Below are positions 14,428-21,447 of a stretch of DNA of 27,819 bases, piece by piece (the first letter of the stretch is position 1; each line of letters begins with the position of its first letter). The notes beneath the pieces are model-generated. The model searched no databases. It was not told where the DNA came from and saw only the letters and a list, made by a program, of their open reading frames with translations. The DNA comes from JBFWMG01 sp050251715 (GTDB lineage: Bacteria; Desulfobacterota; Desulfovibrionia; Desulfovibrionales; Desulfovibrionaceae), in NCBI GenBank assembly GCA_050251715.1, contig JBFWMG010000043.1:1-27819 (forward strand), read 5' to 3'. The position numbers were made by a program, and so were the translations under genes.

Positions 14428-15717
14428 ATGAAAAAGTCTTCAGCCGGCAAGGGTCTGCGTGGTGCGGTTGTGGCCGTTCTCGTTGCCGCGCTGGGTGTCA
14501 TGCTTTTGTATCCCGCCCTGTCTTCCAAGCTCAACGGGAGTTCTTTTCAGGACAAGGCGGTGGTGGCGGCAAGCGGTACTGGCGATGCCCAGGCCGCCGT
14601 GGCTCCCGTGGCGAGTGTCCGCAAAACCATGCAGGGCGTGGTGCGGCGCGGCGATACGGTGTCCTCCATGCTCAACGACCATCTGAGCGCTTCGGAAATC
14701 CACGACCTTTCGCAAGCCTGCGGCAAGACCTATCCCCTGTCGCGGATCCGCGCCGGGCAGCCCTATGCGGTCGTGCTGCAGGATGGCGCGTTCACTGAAT
14801 TCGCGTATGAAATCGATGCGGATACCCGCCTGGTGGCGCAGAAAAGCGAGGACGGGTTCTGCGCCGCGACAGAGCCCATCGAGTATGAGGTGCGCCATGA
14901 ACTGGTGCAGGGCATGGTGTCGTCGAGCCTGTACGAGGCGGTGCGCGACAAGGGCGAAGGCGCGGAACTGGCCATTGAACTGTTCAACATCTTTGCCTGG
15001 GAAATCGACTTTGTGCGTGACATCCGCTCCGGAGACACCTTCAAGGTCTATTTCGAGAAACGGTACCGCGACGGCGAGTTCGCGGGCTATGGCCGCATCC
15101 TGGCCGCCGAGTTCGTGAACCAGGGCGAGGCGTACCAGGGCTTCCGCTTCGAGGATGCCGATGGCCGCCCGGGCTTTTACACGGCGGACGGGCAGAACCT
15201 GCGCAAGGCCTTTCTCAAGGCGCCCCTGGATTTTAGCCGCATCTCTTCCGGCTACAGCCATTCGCGGCTGCATCCCGTGCTGGGCATCCGGCGGCCCCAC
15301 CATGGCGTGGACTATGCCGCGCCCATCGGCACCCCGGTCAAGGCCTCGGCGGACGGCGTGGTCACCCGCGTGTCCCGCACCCGCGAGGCGGGCAAATTCA
15401 TCAACATCCGCCATCCCAACGGATACGTGAGCGGCTACCTGCACCTGAACGGGTATGCCAAGGGCATAAAAAGCGGGGCCAAGGTCCGGCAGGGGCAGGT
15501 CATCGGCTATGTGGGCAAGACCGGCCTGGCCACGGGCCCGCACCTGGACTACCGCATCGCCATCAACGGCAGGCTCGTGAACCCCGCCTCCATCAAGAAC
15601 ACCCGCGCCAAGTCGTTGACCAAGGACCAGTTGGCGCGTTTCGCCACCACGGTGGCCCAGTACCGCGGCAAGCTGGAAACGACATTCGCGGAGGCGGCAA
15701 CCAAGCCGAATTCGTGA
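14428..15717 (+). CDS. Envelope M23-family peptidase (peptidoglycan endopeptidase type)
   Basis: The 429-residue protein begins with MKK and a hydrophobic segment (about 12-30), so it is exported or membrane-anchored. An OapA/LysM-like region with VVRRGDTVSSML (about 71-82) precedes a middle domain, and the C-terminal third is an M23 (LytM) domain. Its motifs are HHGVDYAAP with His291 and Asp295, GYLHLNGY, and TGPHLDYRI with His372. The last zinc ligand of the usual HxH motif is Asp374, a variant I recall in some M23 subfamilies, so activity is likely but not certain. The overall layout resembles MepM/ShyA-type enzymes that cut cross-links during wall growth. TTGGAG precedes the ATG. It is divergent from dnaA across the putative origin. 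Confidence 0.9.
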   Translation: MKKSSAGKGLRGAVVAVLVAALGVMLLYPALSSKLNGSSFQDKAVVAASGTGDAQAAVAPVASVRKTMQGVVRRGDTVSSMLNDHLSASEIHDLSQACGKTYPLSRIRAGQPYAVVLQDGAFTEFAYEIDADTRLVAQKSEDGFCAATEPIEYEVRHELVQGMVSSSLYEAVRDKGEGAELAIELFNIFAWEIDFVRDIRSGDTFKVYFEKRYRDGEFAGYGRILAAEFVNQGEAYQGFRFEDADGRPGFYTADGQNLRKAFLKAPLDFSRISSGYSHSRLHPVLGIRRPHHGVDYAAPIGTPVKASADGVVTRVSRTREAGKFINIRHPNGYVSGYLHLNGYAKGIKSGAKVRQGQVIGYVGKTGLATGPHLDYRIAINGRLVNPASIKNTRAKSLTKDQLARFATTVAQYRGKLETTFAEAATKPNS

Positions 15718-15797
15718 GTGTTTGTCCAGACCCGGGGAGCAGCGGGGGAAGGCGTTTTTTTGCAAGGCGTTTTCCCCCGAGTGCATGTGAGGGCGCG

Positions 15798-15830
15798 AAA
15801 AAAGGCGCCCCGCCAGCAGCGAAGCGCCTT
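15798..15830 (-). terminator. Terminator of the rhodanese gene
   Basis: AAGGCGC (15802-15808) pairs with GCGCCTT (15824-15830), and on the minus strand the stem runs into six T residues. It lies about 24 nt past the stop codon of the minus-strand gene and between two convergent genes. Confidence 0.75.
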
Positions 15831-15853
15831 GAAAATCGTGCCATACCGGTGTG

Positions 15854-16264
15854 CTACTTCTTTTCCGTCTGATACGGCCAGCCCTTCATGCCCTTTTCCA
15901 GGATCTTGAGCCGCCCCTCGTCCACGCCATGCTGCATGAAGAAGGTGTACGTGCGCTGCGCACCGCCCGCGCCGCCCGGGCACACGATGACCACATCCTC
16001 CTTGGACGAGGTGACCTGGGGCAGCACCTTGTCCAGCCTGGCGCGTTCCTCGTCGGTTTTCACGGGGTAGGCGTTGGTTTCCAGCGAGCCGGGCAGGTGC
16101 CCCTTGGCGAACATGTCCGCCGGGCAGATGTCCACGAGGATCATGGCCGGACCGGATGCAAGCCGTTGTTTCGTCTCGTCCTGGCTGATGTAGTTGAAGT
16201 CGGCGGCGTGGGCCAGGACGGGCAGGAGCAGGACGCAGGCAAGGGTGAACAGGCATTTTTTCAT
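15854..16264 (-). CDS. Periplasmic rhodanese-like protein
   Basis: The 136-residue protein has a clear signal peptide, MKKCLFTLACVLLLPVLAHA, with cleavage likely after residue 20, so it acts in the periplasm. The mature part is a single rhodanese domain: MILVDICPADMFAKGHLPGS (41-60) and VVIVCPGGAGGAQRTYTFF (91-109), ending LKILEKGMKGWPYQ. Cys95 heads the active-site loop and could carry a persulfide, fitting sulfur handling; the loop CPGGAGGA is glycine-rich and lacks the usual arginine. ATG 16264 has an excellent AAGGAG site; an upstream in-frame ATG lacks sense. It is on the minus strand, opposite to most genes to the right of the origin, with its own terminator. Confidence 0.9.
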   Translation of the reverse strand: MKKCLFTLACVLLLPVLAHAADFNYISQDETKQRLASGPAMILVDICPADMFAKGHLPGSLETNAYPVKTDEERARLDKVLPQVTSSKEDVVIVCPGGAGGAQRTYTFFMQHGVDEGRLKILEKGMKGWPYQTEKK

Positions 16265-16426
16265 GACGTCTCCTTCATTGTGGCGCGGCGTGGCGCATGG
16301 GCCCGTGGCGCGCCTGATTGTGGGCATTCTTTTTCACACAAAACAAGTCGGTAATAAAATGGAAAGTATTGATGGGGATGGCCGACTCGCATCGCGGGCG
16401 CAAATACCCGGTTGCCTTTTCAGTGG

Positions 16427-16456
16427 ATACCGTGTTTACATACCGTAATACGGCAT
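16427..16456. promoter_or_regulatory. Triple half-site upstream of the 80-aa protein
   Basis: ATACCGT occurs at 16427-16433 and 16440-16446, 13 bp apart, and the second copy forms an inverted repeat CCGTA-A-TACGG (16443-16453) with a third, reversed half-site. The array ends a few bases before the ribosome site of the small downstream gene. This arrangement suits an operator read by a small dimeric repressor. Confidence 0.45.
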
Positions 16457-16469
16457 GCAGGAGGTGCGT

Positions 16470-16712
16470 ATGCGAAAGGTGAAGTCCGTGCGGGTGCCCG
16501 AGGAGCTGCACTCCTTGGATTTGTCCGCGATTGTTCGGGAATGCGAGCAGCATTTGCGCGACCTGGAGTCGGCGCGCCTGCTCAAGGCCCAAGGCGACGA
16601 CGCGGCGGCGGAAGCCTTGGTGCGCGCGCGGCAGACGGACCTGGGCCGCCGGATCGGGCGCATGGTCTGGGAGGCGCGGGTGCGGCATGGGGCGGGCCAG
16701 CGGCAGGCCTAG
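16470..16712 (+). CDS. Hypothetical 80-aa protein
   Basis: I do not recognise this protein. The ATG at 16470 has an excellent AGGAGG site 6 nt upstream, the best argument that it is translated. The product is 80 residues, highly charged and mostly helical: KVKSVRVPEELHSLDLSAIV at the start, then LRDLESARLLKAQG, and an arginine-rich end. The opening KVKSVRVPEEL resembles the strand of ribbon-helix-helix DNA-binding proteins, but the rest does not follow that pattern clearly. A triple TACCGT-type array lies just upstream, which would suit autoregulation. It precedes fliJ by 202 nt on the same strand but a shared transcript is not shown. Confidence 0.7.
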   Translation: MRKVKSVRVPEELHSLDLSAIVRECEQHLRDLESARLLKAQGDDAAAEALVRARQTDLGRRIGRMVWEARVRHGAGQRQA

Positions 16713-16914
16713 GGCTTTGCGGGACCATGGATGCGGCATGGGGGATGTGGCATGGAGGGGCGCGGGGGTGAACACCCCGCGTGCCGCTGCCGGGGCGTGA
16801 CGCGACAGCCCTGCATGGCGGGGTTGGCCTGATCCTTGCTTATCCCCAGTGACGGAAGCCGGGGCGTCGAAAAATTGAGCGGCTTTCGGACACAAGGCAA
16901 GGAACGGAGCGCGG

Positions 16915-17358
16915 ATGCCCAAGCCATTTTTGTTTTCGCTGGAAAAGGTGCTGGCGTACAGGGGGCAGCTGGAGGACCAGGCCAAGATGCGCCTGGCCAA
17001 GGCGCAGCAGGCCTATGCCGCCCAGGTGCAGGTGGTGGAGAACCTCCGGCGGGCGCTGGACGACCATATCCACTCGTTGTACCGGAAGAAAGAGACATCG
17101 GCTGCGGACATCTGGCTGTGGGGGCATTACAAGGAGCGGCTGGAGGCCGACGTGGAGCAGGCCGAGCGCGCCGTGCTCGAACTGGCCCAGGCGCTCAACA
17201 AGGCGCGGCGCGAGTTGGTGATGCGGGCGAAAGACCGCAAGCTGCTGCAAAAACTCAAGGATAACCAGAAGAAAAGCCATGACAAAGACGAACAGGACAA
17301 AGAGCAGAAAGGATTCGACGAGATGGTCGCGGTTCGGTATCGGCCTACGACTTTCTAA
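16915..17358 (+). CDS. fliJ: Flagellar export protein FliJ
   Basis: FliJ is the soluble coiled-coil stalk of the flagellar type III export ATPase and an escort for export chaperones. The 147-residue protein starts MPKPFLFSLEKVLAYRGQLE, the typical FliJ N-terminus, and is one long charged helical coiled coil (about 10-120) with ALDDHIHSLYRKKETSAADI and LERDVEQAERA-like heptads. Length matches the family. GGAG lies 5 nt before the ATG. The last 80 nt are shared with motE in another frame. It heads fliJ-motE-truA. Confidence 0.88.
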   Translation: MPKPFLFSLEKVLAYRGQLEDQAKMRLAKAQQAYAAQVQVVENLRRALDDHIHSLYRKKETSAADIWLWGHYKERLEADVEQAERAVLELAQALNKARRELVMRAKDRKLLQKLKDNQKKSHDKDEQDKEQKGFDEMVAVRYRPTTF

Positions 17359-18046
17359 GTTGTACAAGGGACTTATCTGCATCGCGTGCATCAAGCTGCT
17401 CGTCCTCTCGGCAGTGGTCTGGGATATTGGGGCGCTGGGCCGCAACGCCATGGACTCCGTGGCCGACATGGCCGGGTTCACGCGCGTGGTGGCGCAGGGC
17501 GAGGAGGCGAAATCCCTCCCGGTCATGCAGGAAAACATGGCCTTTGCCGCTGATGCCGCCCAGGATCCCAACGCGGCCGATGCGCCCAAGGATCCCAAGG
17601 ACAGGCCGCGGGCGGGCGCCGACAACGCGGGCCAGGGCATGGCTTCTTCGTCCGGCGCGGGCCAATCCTCGTCATCCCTGGAAAAGGAAGCGCTGCTGCG
17701 CAAGCAGGAAGAGCTGAACCGGCAGGAGCAGGATCTCAAGTCGCTGCAACAGGACGTGGACGCCAAGCTGGTGCGCCTGCAGGAGCTGGAGGCCAAGCTT
17801 GGCCGCATGCTGGAAGAGGCCAAGGCGACCAAGGACGCCAAGCTCAAGCATCTGGTGGACGTGTATTCGAACATGAAGGCCAAGCAGGCGGCCACCGTGC
17901 TGGAATCCCTGGACGAACGCATAGCGGTCAAGATCTTGGCCGGCATGCGCGGCAGGCAGGCGGGCGAAATCCTCACCTTTGTGGGTGCGGAAAAGGCGGC
18001 GCGGCTGTCCGAGGCCTTGACCAAGATGCAAGTGCCCTTCGAGTAG
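17279..18046 (+). CDS. motE: MotE-like flagellar protein with MgtE-N/FliG-like domain
   Basis: The 255-residue protein has a basic N-terminus, one membrane segment (about 29-52, GLICIACIKLLVLSAVVWDI), a low-complexity linker, a coiled coil (about 133-190, EALLRKQEELNRQEQDLKSL onward) and a C-terminal MgtE-N-like domain (VDVYSNMKAKQAATVLESLD, ILAGMRGRQAGEIL). This layout matches MotE-type proteins that follow fliJ and help place flagellar stators, facing the periplasm (family knowledge). ATG 17279 follows a GAAG-rich stretch and overlaps fliJ by 80 nt. A TTG at 17360 just after the fliJ stop would avoid the overlap but has no ribosome site and loses the basic residues before the membrane segment. 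Confidence 0.82.
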   Translation: MTKTNRTKSRKDSTRWSRFGIGLRLSKLYKGLICIACIKLLVLSAVVWDIGALGRNAMDSVADMAGFTRVVAQGEEAKSLPVMQENMAFAADAAQDPNAADAPKDPKDRPRAGADNAGQGMASSSGAGQSSSSLEKEALLRKQEELNRQEQDLKSLQQDVDAKLVRLQELEAKLGRMLEEAKATKDAKLKHLVDVYSNMKAKQAATVLESLDERIAVKILAGMRGRQAGEILTFVGAEKAARLSEALTKMQVPFE

Positions 18047-18062
18047 GCGCGGGACACGGGAC

Positions 18063-18830
18063 GTGGCGCGGCTGAAACTGATTGTGGCCTACCAGGGCAC
18101 CCGGTTCCATGGCTGGCAGGTGCAGGCCTGCGCCCCTGGCGAGGAGCCCCGCACCGTGCAGGGCAAGCTGGAAAAGGCCTTTGGCGTGATTCTGGGCGCG
18201 CCGGTGCGGGTGCACGGCTCGGGCCGCACCGATGCGGGCGTGCACGCCGACGGCCAGGTGGCCCACGTGGACGTGCCCGACGCCAGGGCGGACATGGACT
18301 GGCGGCGCGCGCTCAACGCCAATCTGCCCCGGTCCATCGTGGTGGTGGAGGCCTCGCGCGCGGCCGATGACTTCCACGCCCAGAATCTGGCCAGGGAAAA
18401 GATCTACACCTACAATCTGTGGCTTACCCGCGATTTCGTGCTGCCCAAGCGGCGCCATTTCGTGTGGGCCGTGGGCCCGCTGGACACGGCGGCCATGGAG
18501 GCCGCCGCCGCCCTGCTGACGGGCAGGCACGATTTCGCGGCCTTCCGCAACATGGGCACGGAGGTGCAGACAACCGTGCGCACCGTGCACGGGATATGGC
18601 GCGAGCCCACCGGCTATCCCGCCGCCCCGGGACTGGAAGAGGTGTGGTTTTTCCGTGCGGACGGGTTTCTCAAGCAGATGGTGCGCAACCTCATGGGGTG
18701 TCTGGTGGCTGTGGGGCGCGGCAAGCTTGCCCCGGACGCGGTGGCCGGCATCCTTGCCTCGTGCGACCGGAGCCTGGCCCCGCCCACTGCCCCGCCCCAG
18801 GGACTTACCCTCAAGCAGGTTTTCTATTAG
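18063..18830 (+). CDS. truA: tRNA pseudouridine(38-40) synthase TruA
   Basis: TruA converts uridines 38-40 of the tRNA anticodon stem to pseudouridine. The 255-residue protein has the family start LKLIVAYQGTRFHGWQVQ, the catalytic aspartate in GSGRTDAGVHA (about 55-65), KIYTYNLW, HDFAAFRNMG and the C-terminal FLKQMVRNLMGCLVAVGRG. The start codon is GTG with a weak GGGAC upstream, 17 nt after motE, so it is likely translated from the fliJ-motE transcript. A terminator-like hairpin begins at its stop codon. Confidence 0.96.
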   Translation: MARLKLIVAYQGTRFHGWQVQACAPGEEPRTVQGKLEKAFGVILGAPVRVHGSGRTDAGVHADGQVAHVDVPDARADMDWRRALNANLPRSIVVVEASRAADDFHAQNLAREKIYTYNLWLTRDFVLPKRRHFVWAVGPLDTAAMEAAAALLTGRHDFAAFRNMGTEVQTTVRTVHGIWREPTGYPAAPGLEEVWFFRADGFLKQMVRNLMGCLVAVGRGKLAPDAVAGILASCDRSLAPPTAPPQGLTLKQVFY

Positions 18831-18874
18831 GGCATCCCAACGTTGAAAAAGAGTGGATGCCCTTATTCATTTTA
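18830..18874 (+). terminator. Probable terminator of the fliJ-motE-truA transcript
   Basis: GGGCATCC (18830-18837) pairs with GGATGCCC (18855-18862) over a 17-nt loop and is followed by TTATTCATTTTA. The tail is T-rich but interrupted, so efficiency may be moderate. Confidence 0.6.
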
Positions 18875-18899
18875 TTGAAATAATCCTTCATTATTTCAA
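18875..18899. repeat. AT-rich 10-bp inverted repeat downstream of truA
   Basis: TTGAAATAAT-CCTTC-ATTATTTCAA has perfect 10-bp arms and a 5-nt loop directly after the truA terminator. A further GTTTCAA occurs at 18910. There is no T-run on either side. It could be an operator or a second transcript-end structure between truA and the convergent DUF6765 gene. Confidence 0.5.
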
Positions 18900-19303
18900 A
18901 TCCTCGCGTTGTTTCAATGTGGACATGCGCCAGGCCATCCCCAGGCCGCGTCACCATGCCACGCCTCGTGGGCGGGCCGCGTCTTGCGGGCGGGCCGCTG
19001 CACTTCGGTCACGCCGCTGCACCCCGATCACGCTGGGCACGCTGGGCACGCCGGGCCTTTTGCCCGCCCCAGCCGTTTTTCCCGCCCATACAGCCGAGAA
19101 CCGGGTCCGGAGCCGCGCCCCGGTCGCGTCCAAGCCGCGCCCCGGCGCGAATGCGTCCGTGATGCGAGCAAGGGGGCGGGCCGACGTTGGGCGATGGGCC
19201 CGCCCCGCTTGAGGGCCGCGCAGGCGTACGGGAGGACGACCTGACGGCGTGTTGCCCCTTCCCGCCGTGTGTTGCGGGGCTGGAGCGAACGGCGGTTGGC
19301 GCG
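18900..19303. other. 404-nt GC-rich interval without recognisable gene
   Basis: Truncated open frames exist on both strands, but their products are arginine/proline/alanine-rich and none has a ribosome site, so I call none. The interval has a short tandem repeat (GCTGGGCAC twice, then GCCGGGC, near 19033) and a GGGCGGGCC/GGCCCGCCC hairpin near 19174-19206 without a T-run, which may end the convergent minus-strand gene. It may be a decayed gene or simple intergenic sequence. Confidence 0.5.
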
Positions 19304-20401
19304 TCACACCACCACGATGCCGTGCGCGGGCAGCAGGTCGCGCAGCACATAGGTGCGGTGGTAGGCAGCGGCCTGGAAGAACCTGTAGACAGGATGGTCC
19401 GGCACGCCGTCGCCGGATGCGCGCCGGGGCAGCCGTTCCACGAAATCGCTCCACGCCTCTCCGTCATAGTCTGGTATTTCCCGGTTTTCCCCGTCCCACA
19501 GCCTGCCGGTGCGGGCCGCGTCCTGCCAGGCGTCGATGCGGCCGTCCTTGTCGGCCTCCACGGCCAGGATGGCCTTGACCGCGTCCTCGATGGCGGCAAA
19601 CGGCCTGCCCGTGCCGTCGGCATAGCGGTCGTGCCTGGCCACGAAGTGCGCAAACCGTTCGTGCAGGTTGCGGCAGGCGGCCAAAAACGTCGCCCGGTTG
19701 TCGCGCGAGACGGTCAGTCCCGAGTCCTCGTAGGTGAATTCCCAGCGCAGGTAGGGCCGGTCCGGATAGGTGGCCACCCCACCGTGGCCCAGCCCCCTGG
19801 ACAGCAGTTCCGCCGCCTGGGCGGCCCCCACCTCGAAACGTTTCAGCTTTTCCTTCAGGCTGTCGAAGAACCCCGTTGCCTTGTCCTCGATATATCCTTT
19901 GATGCCCTGGTCTTCCACGTGGCAGACGATGGAGTCGCCGCGCACGAAATTCAGGCGCGACCCGATGCCCGAAAATCCATAGTGGGAGAAGGTGTCCGCG
20001 TACACGTGGGCCGCCACGCCCATGAGCGCCAGCGAGTAGGACGAGCGAGGCAGGGCCAGGTAGTGGTCGAGCATTTCCCGCGCGATGGGGCTGTCCTGGC
20101 GGCAGACGATCCTTTCCAGGAACGGGGCGTCCTCCCGGCCACCCGGCGCGCCGCCGGGCAGGAAGTGGAACGGAATCCACACCGGGCGCTGCTTGTCGTC
20201 CTGGCCGATGTCCGGGTCCGTGAAGTCGTGGGCCGTGAGCACGGGATCCACCTGGGCATGGTCCCGCATCTCCTTGTGCGTGAGATGGACGGAGTCGTCC
20301 ACGAACTGGGCGCAGGTGGCCACGGTGCGGGCCGCGTCCCCGTGCAGTCCCGCCGCCCTGGCCAGGGCATAGGTGCCGTAATAGTGCATGTCGATCTGCA
20401 T
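19304..20401 (-). CDS. DUF6765-like protein of unknown function
   Basis: The 365-residue cytosolic protein begins MQIDMHYYGTYALARAAGL and carries CAQFVDDSVHL, WIPFHFLPGG and MGVAAHVYADTFSHYGFSG. I associate this pattern with the DUF6765 family. The clustered His and Asp residues (HVYADTFSH, DMHYYGTY, FVDD) recall the helical zinc-binding core of phospholipase C/S1-P1 nuclease-type proteins, so a metal hydrolase is possible but unproven. No signal peptide is seen. The ATG has AGGAG 6-7 nt upstream. It is divergent from the LytTR regulator gene across a 194-nt AT-rich gap and runs against most genes to its right. Confidence 0.75.
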   Translation of the reverse strand: MQIDMHYYGTYALARAAGLHGDAARTVATCAQFVDDSVHLTHKEMRDHAQVDPVLTAHDFTDPDIGQDDKQRPVWIPFHFLPGGAPGGREDAPFLERIVCRQDSPIAREMLDHYLALPRSSYSLALMGVAAHVYADTFSHYGFSGIGSRLNFVRGDSIVCHVEDQGIKGYIEDKATGFFDSLKEKLKRFEVGAAQAAELLSRGLGHGGVATYPDRPYLRWEFTYEDSGLTVSRDNRATFLAACRNLHERFAHFVARHDRYADGTGRPFAAIEDAVKAILAVEADKDGRIDAWQDAARTGRLWDGENREIPDYDGEAWSDFVERLPRRASGDGVPDHPVYRFFQAAAYHRTYVLRDLLPAHGIVVV

Positions 20402-20425
20402 GGAAACTCCTGCCGGGCGGCGGCC

Positions 20426-20523
20426 ATTAATAGACGAATAGATTAATGATAAAAGCAATAACAAAGCGCATTCATGGTATCGCCGCGTCTTATTGAGGAC
20501 ATTAATACAGAAATATTAATATT
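20426..20523. promoter_or_regulatory. Four ATTAAT sites in the divergent DUF6765/response-regulator gap
   Basis: ATTAAT occurs at 20426, 20442, 20501 and 20515 within about 100 nt, the last inside a 12-bp palindrome AATATTAATATT (20512-20523). The interval also holds a TTGAGG that could be a -35 for the rightward gene, though its -10 is doubtful. The repeated word in a divergent gap suggests regulator binding sites; the AT-rich setting makes chance occurrence possible. Confidence 0.35.
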
Positions 20524-20595
20524 AGGCAACAGGTATTGTGCCCGTGGCCGCTGGGACGCATGGACAGGGAGGCGGGCGTGTATTAGTTTGCGGCC

Positions 20596-21366
20596 ATGGT
20601 TATTCGCGCCCTGGTTGTGGATGACGAACCGCCCGCGCGGGACGAGCTCGTGTATCTGCTGTCCGCGCACCCCGACGTGGAGGTGCTGGAGGCGGGTTCG
20701 GCCACGGCCGCGCTTCAGATGATCCGCGCCGAACAGCCCGATCTCGTGTTCCAGGACATCCAGATGTCCGGCAAGGACGGCTTCCATGTGCTGGAAATGG
20801 CCATGGCCATGCCCGAGCCGCCGCTGTTCGTGTTCGTGACCGCGTTCGACCAGTATGCGGTGCAGGCGTTCGAGGAAAACGCCGTGGACTACCTGCTCAA
20901 GCCCGTGGCGGCCAAGAGGCTGGCCAAGAGCATGGAGCGCGTGCGCGCGCTGCTGGGCGGCAAGCGGGCCACGACCGAGCGCGGGGCGTTGCGGCGGTTG
21001 CTGGAGGGCATGGGCCGCCGGGAATGCCTGTGCCGCCTGCCCGTGGAGCAGGGGGGCCGCATACGGCTCATCCCCACGGCGGACGTGGTGCTGGTGGAGG
21101 CCGAGGGCAAGCGGCTGACGGCCATGACCGACGCGGGCCCGGTGGCCTGCCACGGCCAGGCCTCCCTGGCCGGGCTGGAGGAGCGGCTGGAGAGCCAGGG
21201 GTTTTTCCGCGCCAACCGCTCCGTGCTGGTGAATCTGGAACGCATTGGCGCCTGCGCGCCGTGGTTTGGCGGCAAATACCACGTGGAAATGAACGACAAG
21301 GCGCGCACCAAGGTGACCGTGAGCCGCAACAGGGTGCGCGATTTCAAGACAAGGCTGGGTCTGTAA
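20596..21366 (+). CDS. LytTR-family response regulator
   Basis: The 256-residue protein has an N-terminal receiver domain with the acidic pair Asp9-Asp10, the phosphorylation site Asp54 (LVFQDIQMSG), Thr82 and Lys102 (DYLLKPV), then a C-terminal LytTR DNA-binding domain (about 145-256: RIRLIPTADVVLVEAEGKRL, FFRANRSVLVNLERI, VTVSRNRVRDFKTRL). It resembles BtsR/YpdB/LytR regulators. An in-frame stop lies four codons before the ATG, so the start is fixed even though no ribosome site precedes it. It is followed by a LytS-type kinase and a CstA transporter, and probably activates the latter through the repeat at 23195-23225. Confidence 0.93.
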   Translation: MVIRALVVDDEPPARDELVYLLSAHPDVEVLEAGSATAALQMIRAEQPDLVFQDIQMSGKDGFHVLEMAMAMPEPPLFVFVTAFDQYAVQAFEENAVDYLLKPVAAKRLAKSMERVRALLGGKRATTERGALRRLLEGMGRRECLCRLPVEQGGRIRLIPTADVVLVEAEGKRLTAMTDAGPVACHGQASLAGLEERLESQGFFRANRSVLVNLERIGACAPWFGGKYHVEMNDKARTKVTVSRNRVRDFKTRLGL

Positions 21367-21447
21367 CGCCGCGACCGGGCCCACGCGTCCGGTGATGGCC
21401 GGCAACGCCGTATGGAGTTGGGAGTGCAAGCAAGCTGGGGGATGGCC

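Noticed and set aside
15746..15780. GGGGGAA/TTTTCCCCC pairing after the M23 gene as a plus-strand terminator
   Set aside because: The T-rich part lies inside the loop and arm and no T-run follows the stem, so it does not fit an intrinsic terminator.
18951..19454. Minus-strand 167-codon frame in the GC-rich gap
   Set aside because: It overlaps the DUF6765-like gene in another frame, has no ribosome site and encodes an Arg/Pro/Ala-rich sequence.
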